Positions 1-10,990 of a stretch of DNA of 64,000 bases are shown here, piece after piece. Made by a program: the position numbers and the translations under genes. The first letter of the stretch is position 1. The number at the start of each line of letters is the position of its first letter. This DNA is from Lithobates sylvaticus (Eukaryota; Chordata; Amphibia; Anura; Ranidae), in contig CM053029.1 in NCBI GenBank assembly GCA_028564925.1, positions 585,489,168 to 585,553,167 on the forward strand, written 5' to 3'. The notes below the pieces were generated by a model. That model ran no database searches. It was not told where the DNA came from and worked only from the letters and a program-made list of their open reading frames with translations.

Positions 1-3
1 ACA

Positions 4-612
4 TAATGGGGTTAAAAAAATAACTAAAATGAGCCCTTTATAGTACAAAAAAAAAGCAGATAATCACTACTGTAATGCCGCGTACACACGATCGGAATTC
101 TCGTCGGAAAAAACTCTGACGGTTTTTCCGACGGAATTCCGAAAGAATTCCGCTCAAGCTGTGTTGCCTACACACGATCACACCATATTCCGACGGTCAA
201 TAACACAGCGGCATAAAACACGTTCGACAGCACTATAAAAAGGAAGTTTAATGCTTCCGAGCATGCGTCAAATTGTTTCCGAGCATGCGTCGGAATTTTG
301 CGTGTCGGAATTGCATACACACAGAAAATCCGATAGAAAGGTTTTCCGTCGGAAAAATTGAGAACAGGTTCTCAATCCAAAGTCCGTCGGAAATACCGAC
401 AGAAAAAGACCGATGGGCATACACACGGTCGGAAAATCCAATGAAAAGCTCCCATCGGACTGTTTCCATCGGAAATTCCGACCGTGTGTACGCAGCATTA
501 GGGTTTAATTTTTTTTTTACCGTAGAACTGTGAAAGTAATATTTACAGTAGTGATTATTTGCTCTTTTTGTACTATAAAGGCTCATTTTATTTTTTTTTT
601 TACCCCCATTAT
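4..612. mobile_element. Palindromic (foldback) element with a Harbinger-type MITE in its centre
   Basis: Arms of about 70 bp at 4-75 and 543-612 are near-perfect inverted repeats; both contain the block TACTATAAAGGCTCATTTT or its complement and end in an ATAATGGGG/CCCCATTAT motif. The loop holds a Harbinger-type MITE. Superfamily of the outer element is not assigned. Confidence 0.7.
76..497. mobile_element. PIF/Harbinger-type MITE (TGCCGCGTACACACG ends)
   Basis: Terminal inverted repeats start TGCCGCGTACACACGATCGG and end in GTGTGTACGCAGCA, flanked by TAA on the left and TTA on the right. The interior is rich in TCGGAA/TTCCGA palindromic words. Open frames across it are artefacts of these repeats. 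The family is assigned by the TWA target duplication seen in better copies (63140-63562, 41334-41757, 36631-37041). Confidence 0.75.
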
Positions 613-617
613 ATTAC

Positions 618-704
618 TGGCCAATTAATCGATTATGAAAATAGTAATCGATTAATTTCATAATCGATTAGTTGTCGATTAATCGATTAGTTGTTTCAGC
701 CCTA
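618..704. repeat. Fragment of hAT-like MITE (ATCGATTA repeats)
   Basis: An AT-rich stretch with repeated TAATCGATTA words ending in GTTGTTTCAGCCCT. Read on the minus strand this starts AGGGCTGAAACAAC, a terminal motif I associate with hAT MITEs. Only one end is visible. Confidence 0.45.
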
Positions 705-1175
705 CTCTGAAGACTAATCAACATTGTGATCGTTCTTCTAAGAATATTTGACAGGCGGTGAGGACGTGTTGTATATGACCGCCTCACTGCCTGCTTTGAC
801 CACTTCCGCTCCGGAAGATTTACCCCCCCCCCTTCATGACAAGGCAATTTTTTGCCATACGGCACTGCGTTACTTTAATTAAAAATTGCGCGGTCGTGCT
901 GCACTGTACCCAAGTAAAATTGATGTCCTTTTTTTCCCCCACAAATAGCGATTTCTTTTGGTGGTATTTGATCACCTCTGTGGTTTTTATTTTTTGCGCT
1001 ATGAACAAAAAAAGACCGAAGATTTTTGAAAAAAAAAAATAATTTTATACTTTCTGCTATAAAACATATCCAATAAAAAAAAATGTAATCTCATTTCTTC
1101 ATCAATTTAGGCCAATATGTATTCTGCTACATGTTTTTGGTAAAAAAAAAAAAAAAATCACAATAAGCGTGTATA

Positions 1176-1182
<7 letters not shown>

Positions 1183-1224
<42 letters not shown>
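1183..1224. repeat. (TA)n microsatellite
   Basis: About 20 TA dinucleotides preceded by a short GT run. Similar tracts lie at 22297-22358, 33866-33899, 35168-35222, 47195-47224 and 50118-50151. Confidence 0.95.
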
Positions 1225-1226
<2 letters not shown>

Positions 1227-1346
1227 ATTGGTTTGCGCAAAAGTTATAGCGTCTACAAACTAGGGGATATATTTATGGAATTTTTATTTACTTATTTAGC
1301 GATTTTTAGCAGGACTGTGATATTTTGGCGGACAAATCGGACACCA

Positions 1347-2501
1347 AAGCCGCGTACACACGATCAGACTTTCTGACAGACGGGAAATGTTCGATGACAG
1401 GCTGTTTGGCGGTAAATCCAACTGTATGTACGCTCCACTGGTCAACTGTTGTCGGATTTTCCACAAACAAATGTTGGCTGGCAGGTTTTAAAATTTTCCA
1501 CGGACAAATGTCTGTTGTCGGATTTTCCGAGCGTGTGTACACAAGTCCGTCGGACAAAAGTCCAAAGTACAAACACGCATGCTGGGAAGCAAGGATGAGC
1601 CAGAAGCGGTCGGTCTTGTAAACTAGCGTTCGTAATGGAGAATTAACATTCGTGACGCGGCAAATTATGAAATCTGGAAATGCAGCGCACAATTTTCTTC
1701 CTTAATGGGATAATAATGGAGCTGCTTTGCTGGTGATACTGATGGAGTTATTGCAAACTAATTTTCAAAGGCTTTTTTTTTTCTAGTGATATCAAGAATA
1801 ATATTATTATGTTTTGTTTTCTTTTATTTGTGCAAGTTACCACAACACCATTATCCTGTAGTTTTTAAGATCAAAGATACAACTATGTTGGTGTCCCTTG
1901 TCAATTTTACATTGTATTTTTTTTAATGTAACTTCCTACTCCCAAACTGTCATTTGAAGTAAAACACAAACGCCAAGTATTATTCTACACAATTATTTTA
2001 TTGTGCATTAAAAAAAGAAAACAAATAAAATTAGACATGATATCTGCCAATAGAACTTAACCAAAAAGTGCAATCTATGCATCCAAAAATAAAGAAAATA
2101 TACCAAATCAAATCATTATTATTCAACCAAACAATAATGTCAAAGCAAGAACTCCAAGGCCAATAATAAATAACATGTTATCTCCTCCGGAAAATGTCTG
2201 GTTGATGAACGGCTGTTCAGAAACAAACTGAAAAGCACGAAATGAAAAGTGCAAAATGAAAAACACGAAAAGAAAAGAGCCAATCAACACTGACCAAACT
2301 TCTACTAACACGAAATTAGCAGAAGGAGCCCAAAGGGTGGCGCTAAAGAGCTGAAACACCATGTAGTACGTCACTACGTTCGTAATTGTTGGCCAACAAT
2401 TGTGTGGCCGTGTGAATGCAAGACATGTTTGGGCCAAAGCCCTTTGGACAAAAATTCCACGGTTTTGTTGGCCAACAATCCGATCGTGTGTACGAGGCTT
2501 T
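1347..2501. mobile_element. Harbinger-type non-autonomous element, long form
   Basis: It starts AAGCCGCGTACACACGATC and ends GATCGTGTGTACGAGGCT, inverted ends like the MITE family, but about 1.15 kb long with a unique AT-rich middle. The right part recurs at 11733-12512 (by segmental duplication) and at about 63060-63755. No transposase frame is recognisable. Confidence 0.65.
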
Positions 2502-2889
2502 AGTGACACTTTTGAGACTTTGTGGGGACCAGTGACACTAATACAGTAATCAGTGCTAAAAATATGCACTGTCACTGTACTAATGACACTGGCAGGGAAG
2601 GGGTTCACATCAGCGGCGATCAAATGGTTAACTGTGTGCCTAGCCAGTGTTTGTGTACTGTGAGGGAGGTGCTTTTACTAGGGAAGGCATGGATCCATGT
2701 TCCCACTTTGGACAACGAGTCTGCGGTACCTGCTGATTGGCTCCGCTGTGTATAATCACAGCAGGAGCGTGCTGTCAGCGGCGTGCATTTACGCCCACTA
2801 CCCAGAAGAGCCGCATCACGTCTCTATACGTGATCCGGTGCACAGCTGCCTCCCTGTAGTACTAAAACTGCTATAAGGTGGTCAGCAAA

Positions 2890-3182
2890 TGGCGCCCTCT
2901 TGATCCTCACACTAGTGCACTTGAATGGGTGGCTTTGAGCCTGGCAAAAGCATCAGGGGGTATAATTCTTGCTTTATATGAACACCCCTGGCTGCTTTTG
3001 ATTGGCTTACGATTGGCTAGGTGTTGGTGCCAGATTTTTTTAGTCCCCGCCCCAGTTCTTTTTGAATAGCACAACTACCCACTTGTTGTTGACAGAGCTT
3101 TCAGACACTTTGTGCCAAACTCCTGGCCATAGGCCATTTGTGAATAAAGAACTGTCCACACATAAAATGCATTTTTCACACT
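2890..3182. other. Unassigned sequence between TTAA element and LINE-2 tail
   Basis: No gene or named repeat is recognised here. The same sequence is present at about 12894-13190 because it lies inside the duplicated segment. An AATAAA at about 3142 has no supporting gene context. Confidence 0.4.
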
Positions 3183-5290
3183 TTACTGTGAATGATTGAT
3201 TGAATGAATGAATGAATGAATGATTTGTATAGCGATGCAACTGCGAACTGAATCGCCTCAAGGCGCTTGATCCGACCTGCGTTGATTCCTTCTTAGAAGA
3301 GGTGGGTCTTAATTTCTTTCCCGAAGGCCTGATGGTTTCCTTCCACGCAGATGTTCTTAGGTAGAGCGTTCCATAGCCATGGTCCTTGGACTGCAAATCT
3401 TTGTTCTCCCCTTGATTTGTATCGGGATTTGGGGATGAGGAGGAGGTTTTGGTTGGTTGATCGGAGGTTGCGATTGGGAGTGTAGTGTTTTATTTTTTCG
3501 CATAAGTATTGAGGAGCGTTTCCTTGTGTGCATTTGTGGGTCAGGCAGAGGGTCTTGAATGGAATCCGATCCTTTACGGTTAGCCAGTGTAGGATTCTCA
3601 TGGAGGGGGAGATGGATTCCCATGTTTTTTTTCCTGTGACTAGTCTCGCTGCCGTGTTTTGAACGACTTGTAGGCATACAATCTGGAATTTAGGTAGTCC
3701 TATGTAGAGTGAGTTTGCATAGTCGAGTCGAGAGTTGATGATTGTTCCTACCACTATTGCTTTTTCCTTTTCTGGAATGAAGGGGATGAGTCTACGTAGC
3801 AGGCGTAGAAGGTGGTAGGATCCGCTGACTACTGATCCTATTTGTGCGTCCATTGACATTTCTGAATCGAAGATGACTCCGAGACTTTTAGCTTTTCTGC
3901 TTAGGAGGATGGTCTGGCCAAGGATGGTGGGCGGAGTCCATGGGGTCGTAGATTTAAAATATTTCGGTTTGCATTTAGGAGAATGAGATCTGTTTTGGAT
4001 CCATTAAGTTTGAGGGAGCTTGTGGACATCCAGTCATCTATCGATGTGAGGCATTTTTCTAATTCCTGATATTGGTCTTTTTGTTCGGGGATCCGAAGGT
4101 AGAGTTGAGTATCATCCGCATATGAGTGGAAGCATATGTCTGATTTGCTGATGATTTTGAGGAGTAGACGGATGTAAATGTTGAAGAGCACGGGTGACAA
4201 AGGTGATCCTTGGGGGACTCCATAGGAGACTGCGTGAAATTCAGAGGTGTAGGTTCCGAGTTTCACTGTCTGTGACCGATTTCCTAAAAAGGAAGTGAAC
4301 CATAGTAGGTCTGAATCTGTGACTCCTGCTACTTCTTTGAGGCGGGTGAGTAGAGTGTTGTGATCCAGTGTGTCGAACGCTGCACTAAGGTCCAGGAGCA
4401 CCAGGAGACATGATTCTCCATCATCTGCTGCTTCCAAGGCATCGTCCCATATTTTGAAGAGTGCTGTTTCTGTGCCATGGCACGGGCGAAAGCCTGATTG
4501 CAGATGGTCCAGGAGATTGTGTGTGTCCAGATGGAGTTGTAGCTGTTGTACCACTGCTTTCTCCATAATCTTGGAGATGGTGTTCAGGCTAGTTATCGGT
4601 CTTCAGTGGTTAGGGTCTTTGGGGTCCAGGTTGGATTTCTTTAGGAGGGGTTTGACTATGCCTTGCTTGAGGGAGTTCAGAACAATTCCTTCTTTGAATG
4701 ATTGATTTATGAGTAGTGTCATAGTAGGTGCCAGGATGTCAGAAGTTTTGTGGGGATGATATCATTGGGTGATGTGCTGTTTCTGAGGCTTCTGATGATG
4801 TTTTTGGTGGTGTCTGTGGCGATCGGGGTCAGCGAAAAAATTTGGTGGTTGAGTGACGTTTGAATCGGTTTCCTCTTTTTGGATAGGGTTGATTGTTTTT
4901 TTTCCCGAATGTTGGTGATTTTGTCGATAAAAGAATCCGATAGCTCGTTGCAAAATTCTTGAGTTTTGTTTGTTGGGGGCTCTAGGCAGGTAGGGTTCAT
5001 AGTCTGGGCGACTAGTTTAAATCGTTCACGAGGGCGGCTAAGGGCTTTTGTGATGGTGTTTGAGAAGTGTTCTTTTTTTGCTTTGAAGATTGCTTTGTGA
5101 TATTTCATTGTGAGTGTATTGTAGTTTGTGTGGTTTTCCTTAGTAGAGTTTCTTCTCCAGGCTCTTTCAGCTCTTCTACGTTCCTGCTTCAGTAGAGTAA
5201 GAGTGCCATTAAACCATCCAGAATTTTTGTTGCCGATGAGTGTTCTACGTTTCGGCGCCACTGCGTCTGCTGTTTGTAGTAATGTTTTGT
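3183..5290 (-). mobile_element. LINE-2 (L2 clade) retrotransposon, 3' part, unit 1
   Basis: In minus orientation. The 3' end at the left carries (TTCA)n after the tail motif CGCCTTGAGGCGATTCAG. The reverse transcriptase lies at about 3901-4566 with LLDLSAAFDTLDH, GVPQGSPLSPVLFNIYI and the catalytic SYADDTQLYLRI box intact. A C-terminal block at 3293-3859 includes LHWLTVKDRIPFKTL. The frame is broken between these parts. The element continues at 10991-11729 on the far side of the piggyBac insertion. Confidence 0.93.
3901..4566 (-). pseudogene. LINE-2 reverse transcriptase fragment, unit 1
   Basis: A 221-residue open frame covering RT motifs from the FRPCHGTETAL region through FDTLDH, GVPQGSP and YADD. 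Compared with unit 2 (YTDD), this copy keeps the consensus YADD. The upstream linker at 4719-5339 and the downstream C-terminal frame at 3293-3859 are in other frames, so no full ORF2 protein can be made. The L2 rather than L1 or RTE assignment rests on the LLDLSAAFDT(L/V)DH...GVPQGS pattern and the short tandem 3' tail. Confidence 0.9.
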
Positions 5291-5950
5291 TTAACCACTT
5301 GCTTACTGTGCACTTAAACACCCTTCCTGCCCAGACCAATTTTCAGCTTTCAGTGCTCTCACACTTTGAATGACAATTACTCAGTCATGCAACACTGTAC
5401 CCAAATGAATTTTTTGTCCTTTTTTCCCACAAATAGAGCTTTCTTTTGGTGGTATTTGATCACCTCTGGGGTTTTTTTTTCCGCTATAAATGAAAAAAGA
5501 CGGAAAATTTTGAAAAAAAAAAAAAAGCATTTTTCTTAGTTTATGTGATAAAATTTAGCAAATTATTAATTTTTCTTCATAAATTTTGGCCACAATTTAT
5601 ATTGCTACATATCTTTGGTAAAAATAACCCAAATTAGTGGATATTATTTGGTCTTTGTGAAAGTTATAGAGTCTACAAGCGGTGGTGCGAATCATAAAAA
5701 ATTTAGCACACCTGATGTACTGGTGGCCTATCTCATTTCTTGCGACCCAAACAAGCCAGGAAAGTACAAATACCCCCCAAATGACCCCTTTTTTGAAAGT
5801 AGACATTCCAAGGTATTTAGTAAAATGCATGGTGAGGTTTTTGATGTTGTCATTTTTTTCCCACAATTCTTTGCAAAATGAAGATTTTTTTTTTCCCCAC
5901 AAAATGTTCATTGTAATAGGTTATTTCTCTCACATGGCATGTGTATACCA

Positions 5951-6790
5951 CAAATGACACCCCAAAATACATTCTGCTACTCCTCCTGAGTATTACGATA
6001 CCACATGTGTGGGACTTTTACACAGCCTGGCCACTTACAGAGGCCCAATATTGAAATAGCACCATCAGGCGTTCTACAAGCATAAATGACACATCTAATT
6101 TCTCAACCACCTATTACAATTTTGAAGGCCCTGGAGCACCAGGACAATGGAAACGCCCACAAAGTGACCCCATTTTGGAAAGCTAACACCCCAACGTATA
6201 ATCTATGAGGCATAATGAGTCTTTTGAACGGTTCATTTTTTTCCAGAAGTTTGGGGAAAATGTGGAAAAAAAATGAAAACGCATTTTTTTTACGCTAAGT
6301 TGTTCATTTATAAAGATATTTCCAACACATAGCATGTACATAGCAAAAATTACACCCCAAAATACATTCTGCTACTCCTGAGTATTACGATACCACATGT
6401 GTGAGACTTTTACACAACCTGGCCACTTACAGAGGCTCAATATTGAAATAGCACCATTAGGCGTTCTACAAGCATAAATGACACATCTCATTTCTCAACC
6501 ACCTATTACATTTTGAAGGCCCTGGAGCACCAGGACAATGGAAACGCCCACAAAGTGACCCCATTTTGGAAAGCTTACACCCCAACGTATAATCTATGAG
6601 GCATAATGAGTCTTTTGAATGGTTCATTTTTTTCCAGAAGTTTTGGGAAAATGTGGAAAAAAAATGAAAACGCATTTTTTTTACGCTAAGTTGTTCATTT
6701 ATAAGATATTTCCAACACATCGCATGTACATAGCAAAAATTACACCCCAAAATACATTCTGCTACTCGTCCTGAGTATGGCGATACCCCA
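5951..6790. repeat. Internal tandem duplication (about 390 bp) in piggyBac element
   Basis: The phrase CACCCCAAAATACATTCTGC recurs at about 5959, 6354 and 6744, with near-identical sequence between. This gives two full units and the start of a third. No coding potential. Confidence 0.88.
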
Positions 6791-7084
6791 TGTGTCAGAC
6801 TTTCCCACTACCTGGCCACATACAGAAGCCCAACATGCAAGTAGCACCTTTAGGCTTCTAACACATAGCATGTATACACCAAGAATTGCACCCCCAAATA
6901 CATTCTGCTGAGCAAAGGGTAAAAAAAAGGCTCACCTTTGGTTTTAGCAGGCAGGAATATCGTTCCAGAGCAGTCAAAGCATTTGTCTAGACAGCCAAAA
7001 GAAAAGTCCAGGAATTGTCCAGGCAGCAGACAGATATGGAAAGTATGAACATGGTTCAGTACAGTCCAAGGTTTAGAAGGCAGT

Positions 7085-7280
7085 TCAGGTAACAGGCATA
7101 GGTATGGCCAGTTCAGGTAACAGGCAAAGGCATGGCCAGTTCAGGTGGCAAAGGCATGGCCAGTTCAGGTGGCAGGCAAAGGCATGGCCAGTTTAGGTGC
7201 CATGCAAAGGCATGGCCAGTTCAGGTGGCAGGCAAAGGCATGGCCAGTTCAGGTGGCATGCAGAGGCATGACCAGTTCAG
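7085..7280. repeat. 28-bp minisatellite inside piggyBac element
   Basis: About six to seven copies of a unit built on GGCATGGCCAGTTCAGGTGG plus CAGGCAAA. An unexplained 6925-7600 stretch around it has further degenerate copies (TCAGTTCAGGAGGCAGGC). Confidence 0.88.
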
Positions 7281-7660
7281 ATGGCAGCAGGTGGCACTTT
7301 GTACATTAGGCCTTGGTCAGGTAAGACCTGAGGACAGGGGTAGAGGCTTCTTCCCACCCAAATCTCTACGAAGCCTCTGAGTCTCCAGACCCTAATCCGA
7401 GAAAACAAAACCTGGAGAAAAATGTTTTCTCCACTCGGAAAACCTTTTCTGGAGCCCTTCACATGTGAGACCCTGTGCTGTACAGTGAGAGGGCAAATGA
7501 TCAGTTCAGGAGGCAGGCAAAAAGCATGGTCATTTAACAGGCCGAGGTCAATTCACGTTGAAGGCAGAAAGATGTTTGGCAGAGGCATAGTCGTTAACAG
7601 TCCGGGTCATTCACAGAAATGGCAGAAAGTTGAAACTGGAAAAAAATCATCTTCACTTTA

Positions 7661-9730
7661 CTAATCGTGCAGTGAAGTATGATAGCTCCGAAAGCACGTT
7701 CCAATACAGAGGCCTGGATGGGAGGGACAGTCGGGACAGTAGTATCGGGTGTCGCAGCGATTTCCTCGACTTGAACACACACGACATTTTTTTGGGGGTT
7801 TGCGACCTGTTTGGGTAGGAGGGAGAAGTTCAGGAAAGTGCCTTTCATGGAGTCTGGCTACTTCATCAGAGCGAATTAGTTGAGTGGGTTGGCCATGGGG
7901 ATAGATGACGGCTGTGATGACGTCTTCTTGAAATTTTAGATATGTCAGGGAACTTTGGGTGCACTTAGAAAAAATAATATAGGAATTGAACATGGCTAGT
8001 TGCATCAAATAAATGGCGACTTTTTTGTACCAAAACAGCGATCTCCTGGTGGCCAAGTAGGGCTGCATCATCTGGTCGTTCATATCCACCCCCCCCCCAT
8101 GTATAGGTTATACTCATGGATACATTTTGGCTTCTGGATGGGGCCTTTTCTTCTCTGCAGTTCCACCAAGGTGTCGTTGTGTATTGTGGAAAGGATGTAG
8201 ACGTCTCTTTTTTTATCTCTCCACTTCAGCGCTAGTACCTCTTCAGTCTGCATACTGGCCTTTTCACCCGGCTTCAATTTCTTGGCGACCAATGTCTGTG
8301 GGAAGCCTTTAGGTAGAGATGGCGGAAAAGTGGGAGACTTGTGTAGAAATTGTCTACATATAGGTGATAACCTTTCCCAAGCAATGGTTGGATCAGCTGC
8401 CAGACAATTTTGCCATTTGTTCCCATGTAGGTAGGGCATCCAGGGGGATTTAGCTTTTTGTCTTTTCCCTCATAAATTATAAAGTCATATGTGTAGCCCG
8501 TGGCCCTGTCACACGCCTTATAAAATTTTACCCCACGTCTGGCTCTTTTACTGGGGATGTATTGCTGGATTCCAAGTCTTCCAATGAAGTGTAATAGTGA
8601 TTCATCTACACAGATATTTTTATCTGGGGTAAACAGTTGCTTGAAGCTGGCGCAAAAAAAATTGATTAGGGGCCGAATTTTGAATAATTTATAGTAACTG
8701 GGATGATTTCGAGGGAGGCATTGGGCATTGTTATTGAAATGTAAAAATCGCATAATCATTTCATAACGGGTTCTGGGCATCATTGATGAATAGATCGACA
8801 TGTGGTGGATATGTTGGGTAGACCAGTAGGAATGGACTTCATTTTTTTTGTCAGCCCCATGTTGAGGGTTAAGCCAAGGAAAATTTTTAATTCTTCAATG
8901 GTGAGGGGTTTCCAAACAAAAGGGCGGGCATAGGAAGAACTTGGATTGTTGGCTATATGTTGGCTGGCATATAGATTACATTGCTCCACAATGTAGGTTA
9001 GGAAATCATTGGGAAAACATAAGTGAAAATAATAAAGTGGGGTTACATTTTCCGTCTGTATCTGAGGGCCTGGCTGGGCTGTAAAAAGGGAAATTACAGG
9101 TTCTACTGACGTATCGGGCAGCCATGTTGGATACAGTAGAACATCTGGAAGGCTAGTATGGGCACTGCCTCGTTGATGTGACGCTCCATTGCTAGCATCT
9201 GGCCTATCTTCTAGGAAGGTTGCAGAACTGCTGGTGGATGCCTGCCTATCCCGGAGTGCTGCGCTGCTGGTGGATGCCTGCATATCATCCTGGAGTGCTG
9301 CGCTGCTGGTGGATGCCTGCCTATCCCGGAGTGCTGCGCTGCTGGTGGATGCCTGCCTATCCCGGAGTGCTGCGCTGCTGGTGGATGCCTGCCTATCCCG
9401 GAGTGCTGCGCTGCTGGTGGATGCCTGCCTATCCCGGAGTGCTGCGCTGCTGGTGGATGCCTGCATATCATCCTGGAGTGCTGCGCTGCTGGTGGATGCC
9501 TGCATATCATCCTGGAGTGCTGCGCTGCTGGTGGTTGTCTGCGCCTGCTCATTTCTCCCGCTTCTCCTTGTTAGGATTCTATCTTCCTCTGTTTCCCTCT
9601 CGGAGCCACTGCTGTCCACTGGCTCATAGTCGCTATCCGAGTCTGACAGAGAGAGTTCCCCGCTACTCTCGTCCGACATACTCTGGAGTATCTGGAAAGC
9701 CTCCTCTGCGCTGTACGACCTTTTAGTCAT
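7661..9730 (-). pseudogene. piggyBac transposase, frameshifted
   Basis: The likely start is the ATG at 9728-9730 (MTKRSYSAEEAFQIL). An acidic N-terminal region with a 12-residue tandem repeat is followed by the DDE_Tnp_1_7 domain: FVWKPLTIEELKIFLGL, the first catalytic Asp in ICVDES, the second in LYVDNFYTS and the third in MDMNDQM. A C-terminal cysteine-rich domain reads CRVCSSRGNRC, then YYCPDCPSHPGLC. The frame shifts at about 8833, at about 8305 (with loss of roughly a dozen codons where CGTVR-type sequence is expected) and at the C run 8091-8098. The element is therefore not autonomous now. All three Asp positions remain. Confidence 0.92.
9215..9545 (-). repeat. In-frame minisatellite in the piggyBac transposase N-terminus
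   Basis: About nine units of 36-39 bp encode ASTSSAALRDRQ or ASTSSAALQDDMQ. The units keep the frame, so the array extends a low-complexity serine/alanine linker. Open frames on the opposite strand across it are shadows. Confidence 0.92.
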
Positions 9731-9734
9731 GTTG

Positions 9735-10390
9735 ACGGGCAGATGTGTCAGATGGCGGGTGGCAGATGTCAGATGGCGGGTGGCAGATGTCAGATGGCGG
9801 GCGGCAGATGTCAGATGGCAGGCGGCAAATGTGCCTGATGGCAGGCGACAAATGTGCCTGATGGCGGGCGGCAAATGTGCTTGATGGCGAGCGGCAAATG
9901 TGACTATTGGCGAGCGGCAAATGTGACTGATGGCGGGCGTCAGATGTGACTGATGGCGGGCGTCAGATGTGCCTGATGGCGGGCGTCAGATGTGCCTGAT
10001 GGCGGGCGTCAGATGTGCCTGATGGTGGCGGGCGGCTGAGCCTGATGATGGCCGGAAGATATGCGGATGATGGCGGCAGATGTGCCGGATGATGGCGGGC
10101 AGATGTGCCGGATGATGGCGGACAGCTGTGCCGGATGATGGCGGACAGCTGTGCCGGATGATGGCGGACAGCTGTGCCGGATGATGGCGGGCAGCTGTGC
10201 CGGATGATGGCGGGCAGCTGTGCCGGATGATGGCGGGCAGCTGTGCCGGATGATGGCGGGCAGCTGTGCCGGATGATGGCGGGCAGATGTGCCGGATGAT
10301 GGCGGGCAGCTGTGCCGGATGATGGCGGACAGCTTTGCCGGATGATGGTGGACAGATGTGCCAGATGATGGCGGACAGATGTTCACTGTG
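9735..10390. repeat. Minisatellite upstream of piggyBac transposase
   Basis: Units of about 23 bp (GATGGCGGGCAGCTGTGCCG type) run from about 10030 to 10380, grading into diverged units of 20-30 bp (GGCGGGCGTCAGATGTG type) down to 9735. It sits in the 5' leader of the transposase gene. Two overlapping proline-rich frames on the minus strand are products of the repeat, not genes. Confidence 0.9.
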
Positions 10391-10990
10391 TTTTGGGGAC
10401 ACTGTGTTTTGGGGACACTAGCTAGGTGATCAGTGGGTTAACAGCAGACAAACAGCTATTCAACTCACTGATCTCCTTGGCTGCAGCACAGATCTCTCTT
10501 CCTCTCCTCACTGACAGGCTCTGTGTGAGGAGAGGAAGAGATGAGAGCAGTTACAACTGCTCTATTTACATTACATGACGACTGTGATTGGACACAGTCG
10601 TCATGTGATCAGGAGGGACAATCACATGGCCCTCCTGTCTCACTCTTCTCTGCTGTCTCTGGAGGACACAGGTAGATCGGGATCGCGCCGCTGCGCGGGC
10701 ACGCATCGGCGCGATCTCCTGTCATCTGCCGCCCTTCCCCCTTTGTTGTTATTGCGATGGCTGTGATTAGACACAGCCATAGCATGGATCAGGAGGGCAA
10801 ATTACATTGCCCACCTGCCGTGCCGAGATGCGGCGTGTGCGGGGGACACGCGCGCATCGGGATCACGTGGCTGCGCGGGAGTGCGCCCGCGCGATCCCGC
10901 TACTTCTGAAGGACGTTCCGGAACGTCCAGTCAGAAGTAGGCGGCCCCACCCGCCCGTATATGTACAGTGGCCGGGTGGGAAGGGGTTAG

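Larger units (their letters stand above)
800..2889 (+). mobile_element. TTAA-type (piggyBac-derived) non-autonomous element, split by a Harbinger insertion
   Basis: The left end CCACTTCCGCTCCGGAAG and the following blocks (GGCACTGCGT, TTCTTTTGGTGGTATTTGAT, GCGCTATGAACAAAA) match the elements at 25441-26445, 41941-42900 and 52268-53229. The shared sequence breaks at 1346 and resumes at about 2502 (AGTGACAC, then ATCAGTGCTA, GACACTGGCAG). The right end is probably near 2889 (GGTCAGCAAATGG). The flanking TTAA sites are decayed (TTGA on the left). Confidence 0.65.
5295..10986 (-). mobile_element. piggyBac-superfamily element inserted in LINE-2
   Basis: The left end starts TTAA then CCACTTGCTTACTG. 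The right end, read on the minus strand, starts CCCCTTCCCACCCGG after TTAG (a mutated TTAA at 10987-10990). Unit 2 has the unfilled site GTTTAAGGAGC at about 15297, proving a TTAA insertion and exact ends. The element is 5,692 bp. It contains a minus-strand transposase (7661-9730), two arrays of 23 and 28 bp, and a 390-bp internal duplication. Its left and right subterminal sequences resemble those of the short TTAA elements elsewhere in the window. Confidence 0.93.

Noticed and set aside
9189-9726. Plus-strand frames of 146 and 168 codons with SAALLVDACL repeats
   Set aside because: Antisense shadow of the in-frame repeat in the piggyBac transposase.
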